NCBI GenBank assembly: GCA_963674835.2
Contig: CAXXKC010000002.1
Span: forward strand, 1,736,001-1,800,000
Length of the DNA: 64,000 nucleotides
Source: G963674835 sp963674835
GTDB lineage: Bacteria > Planctomycetota > Planctomycetia > Pirellulales > Thermoguttaceae
Direction: 5' to 3'
Part shown: positions 1 through 7,991 of the stretch, one piece after another
Numbering within the stretch: position 1 is the first letter of the stretch
Layout of the letters: each line of letters opens with the position of its first letter
The notes under the pieces: model-generated
Database searches by the model: none
The model's input: only the letters and a program-made list of their open reading frames with translations
Told to the model about the DNA's origin: nothing
Translations under genes and position numbers: made by a program

Positions 1-39
1 GAGGGCGAGCAGCAACGGCATCACGGGTCGGTATGTCAT
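1..39 (-). CDS. N-terminal fragment of a secreted protein, cut by window edge
   Basis: Only the first 13 codons are visible, reading MTYRPVMPLLLAL, a short basic start followed by a hydrophobic stretch as in a signal peptide. A good ribosome binding site, CAGGAG, lies 9 bases upstream of the ATG (plus-strand bases 49-54). The rest of the gene lies outside the window, so no function can be assigned. Confidence 0.5.
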   Translation of the reverse strand, partial: MTYRPVMPLLLAL

Positions 40-402
40 TATGGAAGACTCCTGTTGAACACTGTACAACCGATGGGCAACTCCAAGGCATTACCCCCTG
101 CGTTTCGGCTTCCCCGACCGACGTTCGGTCGGCGCCTGCGGCCTTGGCTCATTGGTTGTGCGGGGCCCATTAGACTTAGCAACGGTTATTCCGCCGCCGA
201 CTCAAGGCAGGAACGGGGGGTGGGCGGCGGACATCCAGTGAAATCTATCCTATTCCGCTTGAAGCCCGTACGCCAGCCAGTCGCCACAAAATCGCGAGAA
301 GGGCGGGGTGGCGGGCGCGATGGGACCGGGGTCGGCGGGGGAGAGAGGGGTGGGGGCAGGGGACGTCGAACTCGGAGGGCGCCGGCCGGAACACCGGGAC
401 TC
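40..402. other. Intergenic region, no gene recognised
   Basis: Very GC-rich, with purine-rich G runs around 300-360. No reading frame here has a plausible start, ribosome binding site and protein-like composition. It probably holds the promoter of the leftward gene that starts at 39. Confidence 0.4.
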
Positions 403-494
403 GTGCGAGTCGCACTTGACATTAGCGTTCCCGGCGGCGTGTTTCTGCGGTTCTGAAAGCGGAACACGCGCTTCATACACGCCGCATGCGATCT
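403..494 (+). repeat. Two-hairpin dispersed repeat, copy A (diverged)
   Basis: It starts with the small hairpin GTGCG-AGT-CGCAC, then a larger imperfect hairpin with the GTGTTTC arm, and ends near GCGATCTA. It is the most diverged of the full copies. Its right end runs into the stop codon (CTA, 493-495) of the minus-strand gene that follows. Confidence 0.75.
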
Positions 495-1281
495 AGCGTT
501 TCACCTTCTTTTGATACTCTTCGAAGGGGATCGCCCGGAAGATTTCCAGATACTGGCCCGTTTGGACGATGCGATCCTGATCGGATTGGTCGAGTTGGTC
601 GGTGAAGGAATGTTGGCTGCGGATGGTGATCCGTTTGGGCGGGAACCCGGAACCGAGTCGCATGGTCAGCTTGACTTCTTCGGGAAGGAGGTGCCGCGTC
701 TGGAGAGCGTTGCTGACGACCATGCGAGCGAAGGGAGGCGTGGAGCCGGGATTCAACAGGGCGTTGAGCTGGACGTTCCAGTCGGAGAACTCGCGGTATT
801 GGTTGGATACGGCCTCGGTGGGCGCGCTGGCGGTGTTGATCTCGTAGGTGACGAGCGGGCTGGCGAAGACGAATGTGCCCGAGTCGGCATGGTATTGCTG
901 GTCGAACCGAGGTGCCGAGAGGAACACGAGGAGCGGATCGGTCTGGCGAGCGGCCCAGGTTTTGAGGTGTTCGCTGAGCGCGAGGACCTGGTTGCACTTG
1001 ACCTCGGTCTTCACGCGACGAGCCACGTCGAGGAGCATGAAGCGCTCGTTGTTCCTGTCAAAGACCGTGATTTCCTGGGGCGCCTTGAGGTAGTCGTAGA
1101 CGACTCCGTCGTGGAAGAGCGTGGTCGTCTCGACGCAGGGCTCCTTGTCGTTCTCCATGTAGATGCGGTTGTCGACGCGGAAGTCGGCAGCGGCGGCTAT
1201 ACGGGGACGGTGGAGCAGGGGACCGACGGTTTGTAAGGCTGCGACCAACAGGATCATGGCCAGGCTGGTGTGTCGGGTCAT
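493..1281 (-). CDS. Secreted protein of unknown function
   Basis: 262 residues. The N-terminus (MTRHTSLAMILLVAALQTVG, cleavage likely near RIAAAADF) is a Sec signal peptide, so the protein is probably periplasmic or surface-exposed. The mature part has no motif I recognise; it is a mixed alpha/beta sequence with no transmembrane segment and no repeats. It starts at an ATG and its stop codon abuts dispersed repeat copy A. The next gene is divergent, so it is probably transcribed alone. I do not assign a function. Confidence 0.75.
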   Translation of the reverse strand: MTRHTSLAMILLVAALQTVGPLLHRPRIAAAADFRVDNRIYMENDKEPCVETTTLFHDGVVYDYLKAPQEITVFDRNNERFMLLDVARRVKTEVKCNQVLALSEHLKTWAARQTDPLLVFLSAPRFDQQYHADSGTFVFASPLVTYEINTASAPTEAVSNQYREFSDWNVQLNALLNPGSTPPFARMVVSNALQTRHLLPEEVKLTMRLGSGFPPKRITIRSQHSFTDQLDQSDQDRIVQTGQYLEIFRAIPFEEYQKKVKR

Positions 1282-1593
1282 GCGTGCTGCTCGCTCGACG
1301 GGCCGGAAGGGTGAGTTTCGTTTCCGGGGAGGATATGCGAATCGGGCTTCTCAGTAAAGCGGAGATAGGGAGATTGGCAGGGCGGCAGGGGTCGTTTGGG
1401 ATGGGCGCGGTGTGAGGTGGCGTGCGACGAGGAGGCCCGAAGAGGCAAATGGGCCTTCCGCCCGAAAGTGGTAGACAATGCGCTCTGGCATGCGTTTTGG
1501 GCATCTGTTACACTCCCCGCCCGATTGCCGGGCAGGAATCGGGCACGGATGCATTCCGGCAGGCTTCGCACGCAGTGGCTCAAGGAGTTGGCG
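1282..1593. other. Divergent intergenic region
   Basis: 312 bases separate two divergent secreted-protein genes. No credible small gene is seen. A possible sigma70-type promoter for the rightward gene lies at 1485-1514. Confidence 0.4.
1485..1514 (+). promoter_or_regulatory. Possible sigma70-type promoter
   Basis: CTGGCA (1485-1490) and TACACT (1509-1514) are separated by 18 bases, about 80 bases upstream of the ATG at 1594. This rests on sequence similarity alone and could be chance. Confidence 0.25.
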
Positions 1594-2742
1594 ATGAGCA
1601 GAGACCGCAGGTACCGGGCTTGGTGGATGGGAATGGCTCTGGTCGTGTGTTTGTCGAGCAGGGCGGGGGCGGCACCCTGGGACCAGTTGCTTACGTTCAA
1701 GTCGGTGGAAGCGGATCCGAACGAAGACTATGCGCTTACCGAGCAGAACGGTCCGTGGATGATTATGGCGTGCAGTTTTTCGGGCGAAGGAGCGCTACAG
1801 CAGGCGAAGGACCTAACCCTGGAACTTCGGAAGAAGTACAAGGTTCCGGCGTATGTGTACCGGAAGGACTTCGACCTCACCCGCAAGACGAAAGGCCTGG
1901 GAATCGATCGGTACGGGGATCCGCTGAAAATGCGGTACCGGCGGGGCGAGGTGATCCGAGAGATCGCCGTGGTGGTTGGCGACTATCCGACAGTGGACGA
2001 TCCGGAGGCTCGACGAACGCTGCAGAAGCTGAAGTATCAGTGCGACCCGGATTGTCTGAAGCCGAAGAAGGACAAGCCGACGGCGAGGGACCTAGCCGGA
2101 CTGCGGACCGTTCAGCAGTACATCCATTCGCTACAGAATTCGGAGAAGAAGACGAAGGGTCCGCTGGGCCACGCATTCATGACGACCAATCCGATGCTGC
2201 CGGAGGAGTACTTCACACCTCGGGGCCTGGATCCTCTGGTGCTGAAGGCCAACGAGGGTGTGGAGAACTGTCTGCTGGACTGCCCGGGTAAGTACACGGT
2301 GCAGGTCGCCCATTTCACGGGCAAGACGGTGATCAACCAGAGCGAGGTGGCGGCGATCGAGAGTGGGAAGATGACGATGAAGAGCACGCTGGCCGAGGCG
2401 GCCGACAAGGCGCATCGGCTGACCCAGGCGTTGCGACTGAAGGGCTACGAAGCGTACGAGTTCCACGATCGGTGTGCGAGCCTGGTGACGGTGGGCAGCT
2501 TCGACTCAGTGGGAACGCCGCGACCGGACGGCAAGATCGAGATCAATCCGCAGATTCAGCGGATCATCGAGACGTTTCGCGCTCGTCCGCAGAACCTTCC
2601 CGGCCAGCCCGCAGGAGCCATGGTCCCGCAAACGGTGGCGGGGATTCCGGTTGATATTCAGCCGATTCCGGTGGAGGTGCCCAAGCGGTCGATCAGCGCC
2701 GCCTACGTGCACAACTCTTCAGGCGAGTCGTCGCAACGTTAA
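1594..2742 (+). CDS. Secreted protein with a SPOR-like region
   Basis: 382 residues from the ATG at 1594, chosen because AAGGAG stands 6 bases upstream and the product then begins with a signal peptide (MSRDRRYRAWWMGMALVVCL). Two segments look like SPOR/RNP-type folds: one near residues 40-95 (GPWMIMACSFSGEGA) and one near 230-300 (KYTVQVAHFTGK, ending in SLVTVGSF). SPOR domains bind denuded peptidoglycan, so a periplasmic cell-wall role is possible but unproven. The C-terminus is proline-rich. It ends 16 bases before rdgB and may be co-transcribed with it. Confidence 0.75.
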   Translation: MSRDRRYRAWWMGMALVVCLSSRAGAAPWDQLLTFKSVEADPNEDYALTEQNGPWMIMACSFSGEGALQQAKDLTLELRKKYKVPAYVYRKDFDLTRKTKGLGIDRYGDPLKMRYRRGEVIREIAVVVGDYPTVDDPEARRTLQKLKYQCDPDCLKPKKDKPTARDLAGLRTVQQYIHSLQNSEKKTKGPLGHAFMTTNPMLPEEYFTPRGLDPLVLKANEGVENCLLDCPGKYTVQVAHFTGKTVINQSEVAAIESGKMTMKSTLAEAADKAHRLTQALRLKGYEAYEFHDRCASLVTVGSFDSVGTPRPDGKIEINPQIQRIIETFRARPQNLPGQPAGAMVPQTVAGIPVDIQPIPVEVPKRSISAAYVHNSSGESSQR

Positions 2743-2758
2743 TAAGACGAGGAAACGC

Positions 2759-3385
2759 ATGCACGGTAGGCCGCTTTTGGTCCTGGGAACGAGGAATCGC
2801 AAGAAGGGTGAAGAGCTTGTGGAGTTGTTCGGCCCGCTGGGGCTGGACGTGAAGACGCTGGCGGAGTTTCCGGAGTCGATTACGGTGGAGGAAACGGGCG
2901 ACACGTTCGCCGCCAACGCCGCGCTGAAGGCGGTCGAGCAGGCGAGGCACCTTCAGCGGTGGGTCTTGGGTGAAGACAGCGGGCTGATGGTCGACGTCTT
3001 GGATGGCGCGCCGGGCGTGCTGTCGGCAAGGTTTTCGGGGCCGGACACGACGGATGAGGCGAACAATCTGCTGCTGTTGGAGCGGCTGGCTGATGTCCCG
3101 CTGGAGCGTCGCGGGGCGGGATACGTGTGCCGCATGACGCTTTCGGATCCGACCGGCGAGATCGTCGCCGAGAGCGAAGGTCGCTGCCGGGGGCGCATCT
3201 TGCTGGAACCCCGCGGATCACAGGGATTCGGCTACGATCCGCTGTTCGAGGTGCTGGAATACCATCGCACGTTCGGCGAGTTGGGGCTTGTCGTGAAGGA
3301 TTTCTTGAGCCATCGGTCGAGGGCCGCGCGGCTGCTGGTGCCGGCGCTGGGCGAGTTGGTCGCCGCGGGACGGTGGATCGAGTAA
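2759..3385 (+). CDS. rdgB: RdgB/HAM1 family dITP/XTP pyrophosphatase
   Basis: 208 residues, the usual length for the family. The enzyme hydrolyses dITP, dXTP and ITP to the monophosphate plus pyrophosphate, keeping deaminated purines out of DNA and RNA; it is cytoplasmic. Family motifs occur in order: LGTRNRKKGEELVELF at the N-terminus (T-x-N-x-x-K), EETGDTFAANAALKA near 40, the acidic GEDSGLMVDVLDGAPGVLSARF near 70, GFGYDPLFE near 155 and SHRSRA near 185. The ATG at 2759 is used because longer starts would overlap the preceding gene and add non-conserved residues. Confidence 0.95.
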   Translation: MHGRPLLVLGTRNRKKGEELVELFGPLGLDVKTLAEFPESITVEETGDTFAANAALKAVEQARHLQRWVLGEDSGLMVDVLDGAPGVLSARFSGPDTTDEANNLLLLERLADVPLERRGAGYVCRMTLSDPTGEIVAESEGRCRGRILLEPRGSQGFGYDPLFEVLEYHRTFGELGLVVKDFLSHRSRAARLLVPALGELVAAGRWIE

Positions 3386-3474
3386 GCGACCGGCGACGGG
3401 GCCGGGTGGCGGCGTGATCGGCCAGCCAAGGCTTCGGAAGGGGTGATTGGCAACACGGGCGTCGATCGTAGGTA

Positions 3475-3567
3475 GTGCGTGTCGCACTCACCTGTTGCGT
3501 GCGTGGCGGCGAGCTTCTGCACTTTCGAAGGCGAAACACACGCTACACATACGCTGAATGCGTTCTA
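3475..3567 (+). repeat. Two-hairpin dispersed repeat, copy B
   Basis: It begins GTGCG-TGT-CGCAC and contains the GGCGAAACACACGCTAC arm near its end. It lies 90 bases after rdgB and just before the next gene. Confidence 0.8.
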
Positions 3568-3591
3568 TAATGGGAGGGTCGCCCCGGCGGT

Positions 3592-4110
3592 GTGCCGGGC
3601 ATCTGCTACCGTGACCCTGCCGGCCCGAGTGTGAGTACCGCAACGACCAGCCCCGGCCTTCCCGCCGTGCCCGAGGCATCACCTTCGGTGCGCTGGCAGT
3701 GCTGGCCCATGCGGCAGCATCTGGTGGCGGGCTGCGTGTTGAGCGCCGTTTTGGTGGGCGTGGCGCTGGGCATTGGGCAGTTGACGGGCCGGGAATACTT
3801 GGGCGCGTTGGCTGCGACGGCGCTGGTCATTTCGCTGTGGCGGTTCTATCTGCCGGTGATGTTCGAAGTGAATGCCGACGGCGTGCATCAGTGGGTGCTG
3901 GGGAGGCATCGGCAAACCGCGTGGGAGTCGATCCAGCGGATCGAGATCTTGGAGGACGGCGTGCTTCTGCTTCCGGCCGTCGAAGGGTGCGCGCTGGATG
4001 CGCTGCGTGGCCTTTACTTGCCGTGGGTCGACCATCGGGACGAGGTATTGGCCGGGGTGCGGCAGTATTGGCCGGGTGTTGCGCCGGCTGGGCGTGATGC
4101 TGAAGCGTAG
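3592..4110 (+). CDS. Small membrane protein, unknown function
   Basis: Up to 172 residues from a GTG at 3592; an ATG at 3709 would give 133 residues and may be the true start, because the first 40 residues are low-complexity. Two hydrophobic helices (HLVAGCVLSAVLVGVALGIG and YLGALAATALVISLWRFYLP) are followed by a soluble tail resembling a PH-like membrane-protein tail (ADGVHQWVLGRHRQTAWESI). Its last codons and stop fall in an ATGCTGAAGCGTAG sequence that resembles the nearby transposon target. Confidence 0.5.
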   Translation: MPGICYRDPAGPSVSTATTSPGLPAVPEASPSVRWQCWPMRQHLVAGCVLSAVLVGVALGIGQLTGREYLGALAATALVISLWRFYLPVMFEVNADGVHQWVLGRHRQTAWESIQRIEILEDGVLLLPAVEGCALDALRGLYLPWVDHRDEVLAGVRQYWPGVAPAGRDAEA

Positions 4111-4118
4111 CCTATGGG
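4097..4118 (+). repeat. Copy of the transposon target-like motif
   Basis: This begins ATGCTGAAGCGTAGCC and closely matches the sequence rebuilt by joining the flanks of the MITE at 4173-4312 and of the IS at 55102-56569. It is the only one of the three sites in the window not carrying an element. Confidence 0.5.
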
Positions 4119-4161
4119 TTGCGGTGGTGTGGACCGGGCGTTGCGCGGGCGGGTCGTCATG

Positions 4162-4323
4162 CTGAAGCATAACCACCCCTTTCAACATGGTGTCGTTTTT
4201 CCCGAGGAATTCGCAGCTAGCATCGGCCAGAGGAAACAGCCATCGACAATATCGAATTTCGTTTCTCCCGGTGATTTGCCAGCTAGCGTTGCTTTCATGT
4301 TGAAAGGGGTGGCTGAAGCATAA
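4162..4323. mobile_element. 140-bp MITE with 11-bp target duplication, copy 1
   Basis: The element is 4173-4312. It has perfect 17-bp terminal inverted repeats, CCACCCCTTTCAACATG and its reverse complement, and no coding capacity. The 11-bp duplication CTGAAGCATAA flanks it (4162-4172 and 4313-4323). It is identical over all 140 bases to the copy at 38305-38444. The IS4-family element at 55102-56569 has the same ends, so its transposase is the likely mover. Confidence 0.92.
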
Positions 4324-4441
4324 CCTACGGGACTTGTCGGTACGGAAGTGGCGTTGTCTTGCTTGCGGGTTTGGCGTGTGTTAGGGTGGAGTTCTTCCCA
4401 CTTTCCCCCATGAATTCATGCGTAGTTGCAGGAGAGTAGCG

Positions 4442-5650
4442 ATGTCGATGCGGCACCCGATGCGGTTTGGACTGATGGCTTTGGCGGTCGTGGGGCTGGC
4501 CTTGGCGGGCATGCGACCGGTTGCCGGCGCAGACGGCAAGTCGCCGGGTGATGTGAAGTTCTCGAAGCACTGCTTGATGGTCAGTCCGAACGAAGGCTGT
4601 GCGGTGGCTGACGTGGATCGCGACGGGAAGCTCGATGTGATCGCGGGCACGAACTGGTTCGCCGCGCCGGACTTCGTTCCGAGGCCGCTTCGCGACATTG
4701 GCGAGTTCGAAGACGACTTCTACCACAACAACGGCGATCATGCCTATGACGTGGACGGCGACGGCTGGATCGACGTGATCTCGGGCGACTGGTCGGCGGC
4801 GGAGATCTACTGGTATCAGAACCCGGGGAAGGTTGGATTGGCCAAGGGTTTGAAGTGGAAGCAGCATTTGCTGAAGCTGACCCGAACGGCGAACGAGGCG
4901 TATGCGATGCACGACTTCGACGGCGACGGCGTGCCTGAGCTGTTCGTGAGTTGTTGGGAGAAGGACAATCCGCAAGTGGTGTGGAAGCTGGCGAAGGACG
5001 CCGAGGGCAAGCCGACGCTGGAGCGGAAAGTGATCGGGCCGAAGACGGGACACGGGTATGCGTTCGGCGACGTGAACGGCGACGGCCGTGAGGACGTGCT
5101 GATGGAGAGCGGGTGGCTGGAGCGGCCTGAGGGAAACCCGTTCGAGAAGGCTTGGAAGCTTCATGCGGAGACGGCGTTACCGCATCCGAGCGTTCCGTTC
5201 CTGTTGGTCGACCTGAACGGCGACGGCCGGAACGACATCATCTGGGGCAAAGCCCACGATTACGGGCTGTATTGGTGGGAGCAGGGTGCGCCGTTGGCGG
5301 ACGGCACGACCACCTGGAAAGAGCACGTGATCGACAAGTCGTGGTCGCAGGCCCATTACCTGGTGTGGGCTGACCTGAACGGCGATGGGCAGGGCGAGTT
5401 GATCGCGGGGAAGCGTGTTCGCGGTCATGCGGGGCGCGACCCGGGCGGCAAGGATCCGGAGTGTTTGTTCTACTACACGTGGGACAAGGCGGCGGGGAAG
5501 TTCACCCGGCATACGATCGGCGGGTTTGGCGAGGGGATCGGCACGGGCATGCAGATCAACGTGGTGGATTTGAATGGCGACGGGCGGTTGGACATCGCGG
5601 TTGCCGGGAAGACGGGGACGTGGGTGTTGATTAATGAGGGGAATGATTAG
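4442..5650 (+). CDS. Secreted FG-GAP/VCBS repeat protein
   Basis: 402 residues. The ATG at 4442 is preceded by GGAG about 7 bases upstream and opens a signal peptide (MSMRHPMRFGLMALAVVGLA). The mature protein carries repeated calcium-binding-like loops typical of FG-GAP/VCBS beta-propellers: VADVDRDGKLDVIAG, YDVDGDGWIDVISG, HDFDGDGVPELFVS, GDVNGDGREDVLME, VDLNGDGRNDIIWG, ADLNGDGQGELIAG and VDLNGDGRLDIAVA. A seven-bladed propeller is likely. Such proteins are common secreted planctomycete products; ligand and role are unknown. It faces the oppC-like gene convergently. Confidence 0.88.
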   Translation: MSMRHPMRFGLMALAVVGLALAGMRPVAGADGKSPGDVKFSKHCLMVSPNEGCAVADVDRDGKLDVIAGTNWFAAPDFVPRPLRDIGEFEDDFYHNNGDHAYDVDGDGWIDVISGDWSAAEIYWYQNPGKVGLAKGLKWKQHLLKLTRTANEAYAMHDFDGDGVPELFVSCWEKDNPQVVWKLAKDAEGKPTLERKVIGPKTGHGYAFGDVNGDGREDVLMESGWLERPEGNPFEKAWKLHAETALPHPSVPFLLVDLNGDGRNDIIWGKAHDYGLYWWEQGAPLADGTTTWKEHVIDKSWSQAHYLVWADLNGDGQGELIAGKRVRGHAGRDPGGKDPECLFYYTWDKAAGKFTRHTIGGFGEGIGTGMQINVVDLNGDGRLDIAVAGKTGTWVLINEGND

Positions 5651-5744
5651 GTTTTGGGCTGTTTTTGGGGAGGCGGGTGACCACGGAGGCACGGAGGTCA
5701 CGGAGGAGGATGAGTTGCGATGGTGGGGCATGGCGGTGAGCGAC

Positions 5745-5835
5745 GTGCCCTCACCGTGCGGCCCTTCTCCCGCGAGCGCGCGAGGGGAGTTGGGTCGGGG
5801 TGTCGCTGGTGCGGCACAGCCGGGGGCGGCTGTGC
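5745..5835. repeat. Composite intergenic repeat (CCCTCACC motif plus GCACAGCCG palindrome)
   Basis: 5745-5789 is a motif starting GTGCCCTCACCGTGCG that recurs at 52362-52406. 5814-5835 is a perfect palindrome of 9-base arms GCACAGCCG/CGGCTGTGC around GGGG, followed by TACATGGCGGGCG. The two parts occur in the same order and spacing at 52362-52452. It lies between convergent genes. Confidence 0.75.
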
Positions 5836-5864
5836 TACATGGCGGGCGGGTGTTGAGACGTTGG

Positions 5865-6974
5865 CTAGCGGTTTTTCATGCGGGGGTCGAGGGCGTCGCG
5901 GAGGCCATCGCCAAGGAAGTTGAGGGCGAAGAGGGTCGTCGCCAGGGCGAGGCCGGGGAAGAGTACGAGCCACCAGTAGACGCGGATGGGCGTGATGGCT
6001 TGAATGCCCTGGTTGGCCAGGAGTCCCCATGAGACGTCGGGAGGCTCGACGCCGAGGCCGAGAAACGAGAGGAAGGCCTCGAATAGCATGACCTGCGGAA
6101 TGGTGAGCGTAAGGTAGACGATCACAACGCTGAGCAGGTTGGGCACGATGTGGCGGAGAATGATGCGCCATCGGCCTGCGCCCAGGGCACGGGCGGCTTC
6201 GACGAATTGCTCGTTCTTCAGCGAGAGCACCTGACCGCGCACGACGCGGGCCATGGTGAGCCAGTAGATCGCACCGACGACCAGGAAGAAGATCATGATG
6301 CGGTTGATGCCGAAACGGCCTTCGAGCACCTGACGGATCGGCTCGGCCCTGAGGATCGTGATGATGAAGATCACGACGAAGATGAAGGGGATGGAATAGA
6401 GGATGTCGACGATGCGCATCATGAGGTTGTCGGTCGCGCCGCCGAAGTATCCGGCGATGGCTCCGTAGGTGACGCCGATCACCAGGGCAACGAGCGTGGC
6501 GACGAGGCCGACGGCCAGGGAGATGCGGGCACCCCAGAAAAGTCGCGAGAAGACGTCGCGGCCCAACCGGTCGGTGCCGCAAAGGGAAACGATCGACCAT
6601 TTGCCAAAGACGGCCACACGTAGGGCGAGGAGCTTGCTGCTGAACCAGCCGAGATGGCCGAATCCTTCGTCGAGCGTATCTCGGCCATCGCCGGCCTCGC
6701 TGGGCAGTTGCAGGGATTGCTCGAGAGGCGGCCAGACCTGGGGCGGCAGGAATTGCTGGGAGGTGTCGACCGCGCGCGGTGGCTGCAGGGGCAGGGCGGG
6801 TGTGAGGATGGCCAGGACGGTCAGCGCCACGAGAAATCCGAGCGAGAGCATGGCAACGCGGCTCTTGCGGAGGCGGCGCCAGGCGTCCTGGGCGGGTGAG
6901 ATGCCGCGCAGGGGCAACTCGGCGGCCGGGAAGGCCGGTGGCGGTGCGGATTGCGTGGATCGCTCGTCGGTCAT
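5865..6974 (-). CDS. oppC: OppC/DppC-like ABC transporter permease
   Basis: 369 residues. It forms half of the inner-membrane channel of a peptide or nickel-type importer. The basic N-terminal region AQDAWRRLRKSRVAMLSLGF leads into the first membrane helix, as in OppC. A long extra-cytoplasmic loop follows, then GTDRLGRDVFSRLFWGARIS, a hallmark of the family, four or five more helices, and the EAA loop EAARALGAGRWRIILRHIVP that contacts the ATPase. It ends in LNFLGDGLRDALDPRMK, also typical. It is the last gene of a minus-strand oppA-oppB-oppC unit. No oppD/oppF ATPase follows. Confidence 0.93.
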   Translation of the reverse strand: MTDERSTQSAPPPAFPAAELPLRGISPAQDAWRRLRKSRVAMLSLGFLVALTVLAILTPALPLQPPRAVDTSQQFLPPQVWPPLEQSLQLPSEAGDGRDTLDEGFGHLGWFSSKLLALRVAVFGKWSIVSLCGTDRLGRDVFSRLFWGARISLAVGLVATLVALVIGVTYGAIAGYFGGATDNLMMRIVDILYSIPFIFVVIFIITILRAEPIRQVLEGRFGINRIMIFFLVVGAIYWLTMARVVRGQVLSLKNEQFVEAARALGAGRWRIILRHIVPNLLSVVIVYLTLTIPQVMLFEAFLSFLGLGVEPPDVSWGLLANQGIQAITPIRVYWWLVLFPGLALATTLFALNFLGDGLRDALDPRMKNR

Positions 6975-7018
6975 CGTGAGGGAGGCGGTGTCGCAGGGGG
7001 CGGTTGCACTGGTGGTCT

Positions 7019-7039
7019 CACAGCCGGGGGCGGCTGTGC
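7019..7039. repeat. GCACAGCCG-type palindromic repeat in oppB-oppC gap
   Basis: CACAGCCG/CGGCTGTG arms around a G-rich loop, the same family as at 5814, 29408, 50671 and 52431. It lies in the 102-base space between oppB and oppC, where it could form a hairpin in the shared transcript. Confidence 0.7.
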
Positions 7040-7076
7040 TACAGGGATATTACGGCCGGGGGCGGCCATTGCCGTT

Positions 7077-7991
7077 CTACTGGAGTTCGATACGGGGGTC
7101 GAGGATGGCGTAGGAGAGATCGACTAGGAGGTTCATGAGATAGAGCAGGGCGGTGTAGACGAGGACAACGCCCATGGCGAGGGTGTAGTCGCTGTAGGTG
7201 GCGGCTTCGACGAAGTGGGTGCCGAGGCCGGGAATGGCGAAGATCTTTTCGACGACCAGCGAGCCGGTGAGGATACCGGCGATTGCAGGGCCGAGGAAGG
7301 AAACGACGGGCATGAGGGCGGGGCGGAGCGCGTGGCGGAGCACGACCGCGGGGGTGGAGAGACCTTTGGCGTAGGCGGTGCGGATGTAGTCTTGGCTGAG
7401 GACGTCGAGCATGCCGGTTCGCGTGAGGCGGGCGATATAGGCGGCGTACGGGGCACCGAGGCAGAAGGCGGGAAGAACCAAGTGCGGGAGGGTTCCCCAA
7501 CCGGCCGCAGGAAAGAGCGGGATCAGGAAAGCGAACAAGATGATCATGACGCCGGCAACGACGAAGTTCGGCACGGCAATGCCGACGGTGGCCAGCGCCA
7601 TGAGGGAGACATCCAAGATGGTCTGGCGGCGTATGGCAGAGACGATTCCTGCCGTCAGCCCGAGCGAGAGGGCGAAGCCGAGGGCCACGATGCCTAGCGA
7701 CGCCGAGATGGGGAGCCCTTGGGCGATGACTTCGTTGACGGTGAAGTCGGACATGCGGAAGCTGTAACCCAAATCGAAGCGGAGGGTATTGCCCAATTCG
7801 CGGAGGTACTGCTGCCAAAGGGGCTCGTCGAGGTGGTAGCGGGCCTTGAGATTGGCTTCGATTTGTGGGTCCAACTGGCGTTCGCGGTCGAGCGGACCGC
7901 CGGGGACGAGACGCATGAGGGCGAAGCTGACCGTGAACACGACCCAGAGCGTGATGGCCATCCACACGAGCCGCTTGAAGAGGAACGCCAT
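7077..7991 (-). CDS. oppB: OppB/DppB-like ABC transporter permease
   Basis: 304 residues. The ATG at 7989-7991 overlaps the oppA stop (TAATG), a sign of translational coupling. The start MAFLFKRLVWMAITLWVVFT and FALMRLVPGGPLDRER match the OppB N-terminus. LGYSFRMSDFTVNEVIAQGL, six predicted membrane helices, the EAA-type loop DYIRTAYAKGLSTPAVVLRH and the terminal YAILDPRIELQ follow in family order. Together with OppC it forms the membrane channel. A longer upstream extension of the frame overlaps oppA and is not used. Confidence 0.94.
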   Translation of the reverse strand: MAFLFKRLVWMAITLWVVFTVSFALMRLVPGGPLDRERQLDPQIEANLKARYHLDEPLWQQYLRELGNTLRFDLGYSFRMSDFTVNEVIAQGLPISASLGIVALGFALSLGLTAGIVSAIRRQTILDVSLMALATVGIAVPNFVVAGVMIILFAFLIPLFPAAGWGTLPHLVLPAFCLGAPYAAYIARLTRTGMLDVLSQDYIRTAYAKGLSTPAVVLRHALRPALMPVVSFLGPAIAGILTGSLVVEKIFAIPGLGTHFVEAATYSDYTLAMGVVLVYTALLYLMNLLVDLSYAILDPRIELQ